The notes under the pieces: model-generated
What the model saw: the letters and a program-made list of their open reading frames with translations, nothing else
Database searches by the model: none
Told to the model about the DNA's origin: nothing
Made by a program: the position numbers and the translations under genes
Shown here: piece after piece, positions 60,672 through 64,000 of the stretch
Layout of the letters: each line of letters begins with the position of its first letter
Position numbering within the stretch: position 1 is the first letter of the stretch
Assembly (NCBI GenBank): GCA_016715205.1
Contig: JADKBC010000001.1
Span: 124,001-188,000, forward strand
Reading direction: 5' to 3'
Origin: Holophaga sp.
GTDB lineage: Bacteria; Acidobacteriota; Holophagae; Holophagales; Holophagaceae
Length of the DNA: 64,000 nt

Positions 60672-63600
60672 ATGGTGATCCCTAGGTTGCGATTGTTCTT
60701 CACCTCCTTTTCCGGAATATCGGCGGGCCTGGCGCTGCTGTTGCTGCTAGCCTGCGGGGGTGGTGGGGAGACGGGGAATTCGGCCGGCCCCACACGACCG
60801 GTAATCACGGCCCCAGCCTCCGTTACGGCGGGGCAAACAGGCATTCTGGCCAGCGTCGAGAACCAGGAAGGGTGCCACTTCACATGGTCTGTATCGGGAG
60901 CCACCATCACCGGGGGTGCGGATACCCGGGCCATCACCCTTACGGCAGGCAGCGTTGGTTCCCTGACCCTTTCCTGCACAGCCAGTAAAAATGGCATTTC
61001 CGCCACTTCCAACGTGGTGACCATCCAGGTGCTCAGTGGGACGTGGGAGACGCCGCTTTCGGCATCCAGCCTGCCCTCCCTGCAGATCAATATCAGCGCG
61101 GAGGGCAGTCGTCAGTGGATCTTCGCGAACATGTTGCGGACCTCGGAGGCCTGGATTTCGGTGCCTGGGGCCACCCCGGCCCAGGCCCAGGCTCTGGCGA
61201 GCCAGGTGCAGGTGGATGCCTCGGGTTGGCCCACGAGTTTCCCAGCCGGGGCTGAAATGAGGATGTTCGCGGGCTACGAAACCGGGCCCGGAACCTACCT
61301 CCACGGCGCCTACGTCCTCACCTGGCAGGGCGCTGGAAATGTGGAACTGCAGTCCAGTGAAAACAACGGCGTGAACGAAGAATTGCTTCTCAACGACCAG
61401 GCCCATGGACGCATCGTCAAACTCATCAAGACGCCCACCAAGGCCGTCATCGTGTTCGTCCATTCCTCCGACGTTTCCAACCCCGTGCGCAACATGCGCC
61501 TGTGGGCCCCCGCCACTGATGGTGCCGGCCTCAGCCTCACGAGCGGGTCGGATCTGAGCGCCGGGAAGGTTACAGGCAGCCTGGAACCCAAGCCTGGAGA
61601 AGCCGAGCCCATGTGGCATCCACGCTTCCTCCAACATCTGGCGGAAGCCCCCAATTACGGGGTGCTTCGCTTCATGGGCTGGCTGGCGATCAACCAAAAC
61701 ACCTGGGGCAAGGATCCGCTCGAATGGAGTGATCGCGGGGATTCGTCCTACAGCTTCGCAGCTTTCAACACCGTCGATGCAACCTACAACCGCTACCCCG
61801 TGGCCGCCTACCGCCAGCGCCTGGGAATGCCCTACGAGTGGATGATTGATCTCTGCAATGCCGTGGGCAAGGATCTGTGGATCCAGGTTCCCCACGTGGC
61901 TTCGGAAGAGCTCATCCGCAAACTGGCGGATCTCTGCGCTACGCGCCTCAATCCTGGCCTGCGGGTGTGGTTCGAATATTCCAATGAGATCTGGAACGGC
62001 ATTGATCCCTACCTGGCCCAGCAGAACAAGGCCAGGGCCGTCGCGGCCGCGCACTTCGGGGTGGCCGCCACCGCGCTCACCAACGCCCAGTTCGCCTGGG
62101 GTTCGGGCCATCTCCAGGGCCTGGCCCTCAAGACCTTCGAGGACGAATGGCGCACGAAGGGTATGCCGGATTCGCGGCTGATCAATGTGGCGGCGGGTTT
62201 CGCCCAAGGTTCGGCCTACAACCAAGGCGTGCTTGATGCCATGAAGGAGATCGACCCCACCTTGCCCGAGGTCCTGGCCATCACCAACTATTTCGGGTAC
62301 GGCACCCAGGGCGATATTTTCGCGCTCCACACATTCGGCACCACCCCAGGTGTGTGGCCCGCTGAAATCTACGAGAAGACCAAGGAGATCGTGCGGCGGA
62401 ACCTCTACGAAACCACGGGCGCCTGGAAAGCTAATGCCGACGTGGCGAGGGGTGCTGGTGTTCCTTTGGTGGCCTACGAAGGTGGTCAGCACATGTTGGC
62501 CATGGGGTACGGCGATTGGAACAACCCTGCCCACGCAGACTTCATGTACTACCTTTACGATTTTCAACGGAGTGTACAGATCGAGGAGCTCTACCGGGAA
62601 CATTACGCCCTGTGGAACGCCATGGGTGGTCGCACCGCCAGCCTCTTTGTGGACACGGGTGGCTGGAGTTTCTGGGGCTACTGGGGCGCCAAGGAATACA
62701 TGGTTCAGACGCCGATTCAATCTAGAAAGTGGAACGCGTTCAAGCAATGGGGCGATCTGCAAGCCGGTGTGCGGGCGCCTTCGGAACCCTTACAATCCCG
62801 TCCTGTATTGCCGGAACTTGCCCTCAAGGCGGAGGCCAAGTCCTCCTGCAGCCTGGATACCACTGCCGTTGGTGGCGATGGCTCGGTTCAGATGGCGATC
62901 GTCGGCGGCTCCCTGGCCCCGGGTCTCACCTTTACGCAGATCGCCTCCGGAGTGGCCCGGATCGCCGGAACGCCCACCGTTGATGGCGTCTACCGCTTTG
63001 TGGTCCGTGCACTGGATGGGGACAAGGATCCCGATTTCAAGGCCTACACCCTTGCCATCGATCCCCAGGGCGTGCAGAGCAATGCCATGGTGGTGTTCCG
63101 GGGTGAGAATATCCCAGGCACAGTGCCAAACAACGGGTGGATCACCCGTTTCAACCCGGCCCGGGCCTATATCCAAGTCAATACAAGTGGGGTTCTCACC
63201 CGCCAGTACATCCCCTTCTCCCTGACCCAGGCCCTCTTCGACAAAGAAGTTCTGGAAGTGGTCGGCACGCCCAAGGTGCTTCCGGCCACAAGTCCCGAAA
63301 ACATGTACGGGGGGTGGTCCACCACCAGCCTTCCCGGGGGTACCAAGACGCCGGAAGTGGGCGGCTTCATTGGCCTTCGCAACCACGAATGGCAGTGCTG
63401 GACTGGGGATAACGCTGGGGGGCCCAGTGCCTTTGATGCCCTCCTGATGTGGCGCAGTGACCAATTCAACCCCATGGGGGGAAGCGGCACCTATCGCTTC
63501 GGCAGCGATGCCGCGACCTCCCTGCTTCGCCTCGATATGACCAGCCTCATCGCCGATGGCGACAACGAAATTCGCTTCGTGGTGCTGAACCACGATGCCA

Positions 63601-63887
63601 GCGGCAATACCTTCTACCTTTCGGAGGCGGCCCACACTTCACCCTATTTGGGCGATGGGTATTTCCAACTCTCGGGCTTTACGGGATCCTCCACACCCGG
63701 TCTGCGCTGGGCCGCCTTTACACCAACGGCTGATGCCTTCTCCCTGCCAGATGCCGCCACCCTCGCCTTTGCGGCTCGGACCTTCAGCGATATCCGGGCG
63801 GTGGGTTTCGCCTATCACGGCAGACGCTGGGGGTACTACTACGCCTTCAACTTCGCGCGATTCCTGGTGCTAGGGACTCGGAATTAG
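60672..63887 (+). CDS. Large lipoprotein with clan-A glycosidase-like core and Ig-like domains
   Basis: 1071 aa. Lipobox 'LALLLLLACGGGG' (Cys28). Residues about 42-120 form an Ig-like beta module ('PVITAPASVTAGQTGILASV'). Residues about 310-700 resemble a TIM barrel: 'YGVLRFMGWLAINQNTWGKD', E439 in 'WFEYSNEIWNG' (acid/base-like) and E603 in 'PLVAYEGGQHML' (nucleophile-like), with spacing as in clan GH-A enzymes. Then a He_PIG-like module ('LAPGLTFTQIASGVARIAGT') and a C-terminal beta domain. It is probably exposed at the cell surface and acts on a polysaccharide. The GH family was not recognised, and the catalytic assignments are inference. Confidence 0.72.
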   Translation: MVIPRLRLFFTSFSGISAGLALLLLLACGGGGETGNSAGPTRPVITAPASVTAGQTGILASVENQEGCHFTWSVSGATITGGADTRAITLTAGSVGSLTLSCTASKNGISATSNVVTIQVLSGTWETPLSASSLPSLQINISAEGSRQWIFANMLRTSEAWISVPGATPAQAQALASQVQVDASGWPTSFPAGAEMRMFAGYETGPGTYLHGAYVLTWQGAGNVELQSSENNGVNEELLLNDQAHGRIVKLIKTPTKAVIVFVHSSDVSNPVRNMRLWAPATDGAGLSLTSGSDLSAGKVTGSLEPKPGEAEPMWHPRFLQHLAEAPNYGVLRFMGWLAINQNTWGKDPLEWSDRGDSSYSFAAFNTVDATYNRYPVAAYRQRLGMPYEWMIDLCNAVGKDLWIQVPHVASEELIRKLADLCATRLNPGLRVWFEYSNEIWNGIDPYLAQQNKARAVAAAHFGVAATALTNAQFAWGSGHLQGLALKTFEDEWRTKGMPDSRLINVAAGFAQGSAYNQGVLDAMKEIDPTLPEVLAITNYFGYGTQGDIFALHTFGTTPGVWPAEIYEKTKEIVRRNLYETTGAWKANADVARGAGVPLVAYEGGQHMLAMGYGDWNNPAHADFMYYLYDFQRSVQIEELYREHYALWNAMGGRTASLFVDTGGWSFWGYWGAKEYMVQTPIQSRKWNAFKQWGDLQAGVRAPSEPLQSRPVLPELALKAEAKSSCSLDTTAVGGDGSVQMAIVGGSLAPGLTFTQIASGVARIAGTPTVDGVYRFVVRALDGDKDPDFKAYTLAIDPQGVQSNAMVVFRGENIPGTVPNNGWITRFNPARAYIQVNTSGVLTRQYIPFSLTQALFDKEVLEVVGTPKVLPATSPENMYGGWSTTSLPGGTKTPEVGGFIGLRNHEWQCWTGDNAGGPSAFDALLMWRSDQFNPMGGSGTYRFGSDAATSLLRLDMTSLIADGDNEIRFVVLNHDASGNTFYLSEAAHTSPYLGDGYFQLSGFTGSSTPGLRWAAFTPTADAFSLPDAATLAFAARTFSDIRAVGFAYHGRRWGYYYAFNFARFLVLGTRN

Positions 63888-63891
63888 CTAA

Positions 63892-63929
63892 AAAACAAGA
63901 AGGGGGCCAATCGGCCCCCTTCTTGTTTT
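63892..63929. terminator. Strong bidirectional Rho-independent terminator
   Basis: A perfect 17-base stem, AAAACAAGAAGGGGGCC (63892-63908) with GGCCCCCTTCTTGTTTT (63913-63929), four-base loop AATC. It has A's on one side and T's on the other, so it works in both directions: for the lipoprotein gene (+) and for a minus-strand gene entering from the right. Confidence 0.93.
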
Positions 63930-63941
63930 GAATTTTGCAGG

Positions 63942-64000
63942 TTATTCAGGAATCGGGAACTGATCCGTGAGGTGGAAAACCTGTTCCCGAATGCGGGCCA
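63942..64000 (-). CDS. C-terminal end of an unidentified gene (partial)
   Basis: On the minus strand one frame stays open from the window edge to TAA at 63942-63944 and reads 'ARIREQVFHLTDQFPIPE'. It ends 12 bases before the bidirectional terminator, as expected for a converging gene. The fragment is too short to identify, and another frame also stops nearby, so the call is tentative. Confidence 0.4.
   Translation of the reverse strand, partial: ARIREQVFHLTDQFPIPE

Noticed and set aside
60747..62762. A 671-codon antisense open frame over the glycosidase-like lipoprotein
   Set aside because: Same cause: composition-driven shadow, with no recognisable domain or ribosome site logic.

Overview
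This window is chromosomal DNA from a GC-rich, Gram-negative, flagellated bacterium that is capable of respiration. The protein families fit an Acidobacteriota member of the Holophagae type (Geothrix/Holophaga-like): a DUF3373-type outer-membrane protein beside a Psr-type molybdoenzyme, a bacterial deoxyhypusine-synthase-like gene, and many secreted TPR proteins. This placement is inference from gene content; no marker comparison was possible. The replication origin region lies inside the window. dnaA (46736) and rpmH (46521) diverge, and dnaA is followed by a box-rich gap, dnaN, gyrB and gyrA. Leftward run rpmH, rnpA, yidC, jag, mnmE, gatB. Three near-identical parS-like palindromes flank this region.

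Layout. 1-117: end of upp. 313-7152: a glycan/methyl-transfer island with a methyltransferase, two paralogous GT2 glycosyltransferases, and two paralogous TPR-GT9-like proteins, of which the second carries three frameshifts. 7165-12900 (minus): flagellar filament genes (fliT-like, fliS, fliD, flaG, a very short flagellin, a flagellin-like protein) and an ankyrin/TPR protein. The adjacency suggests the island modifies flagellin. 12930-16418: an acyl-CoA carboxyltransferase with an apparent frameshift, a small secreted protein, transaldolase, and an MBL hydrolase. 16437-21274: a tight five-gene set (outer-membrane protein, LolA-like, zinc-ribbon/FHA, TPR membrane protein, zinc-ribbon/RDD membrane protein). 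21449-28375: a respiratory module of monoheme cytochrome, DUF3373-like porin and PsrABC-like Mo/Fe-S/NrfD subunits, then an Rrf2 regulator and a MobA-like cofactor enzyme. 28532-37672: OsmC, a response regulator, an HPt-REC-REC-GGDEF protein (apparent frameshift), nrdR, lon, TPR, ftsY and ribD. 37727-41119: a lipoprotein, thiS with a transsulfuration enzyme, and a small membrane protein. 41116-54749: the origin region genes. 54753-59462: genes packed behind gyrA (membrane protein, FlK-like thioesterase, an enlarged GlmS-like enzyme, a deoxyhypusine-synthase-like enzyme) ending at a strong terminator. 59518-63887: a retropepsin-like protein and a large lipoprotein with a clan-A glycosidase-like core, ending at a strong terminator shared with an incoming minus-strand gene.

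Quality note: six single-base frameshifts are visible, at about 5990, 6580, 6815, 13070, 30920 and 57110. Several fall in normally indispensable enzymes and reading resumes perfectly in another frame, so sequencing or assembly indels are at least as likely as true mutations.

No tRNA, rRNA, CRISPR array, insertion sequence or prophage was seen. No gene-free stretch exceeds 300 bases. The largest gaps (about 170-235 bases at 118-312, 3362-3565, 10750-10980, 15438-15641, 21275-21448, 46522-46735 and 48122-48335) are mostly promoter regions between genes, the last being the candidate oriC.
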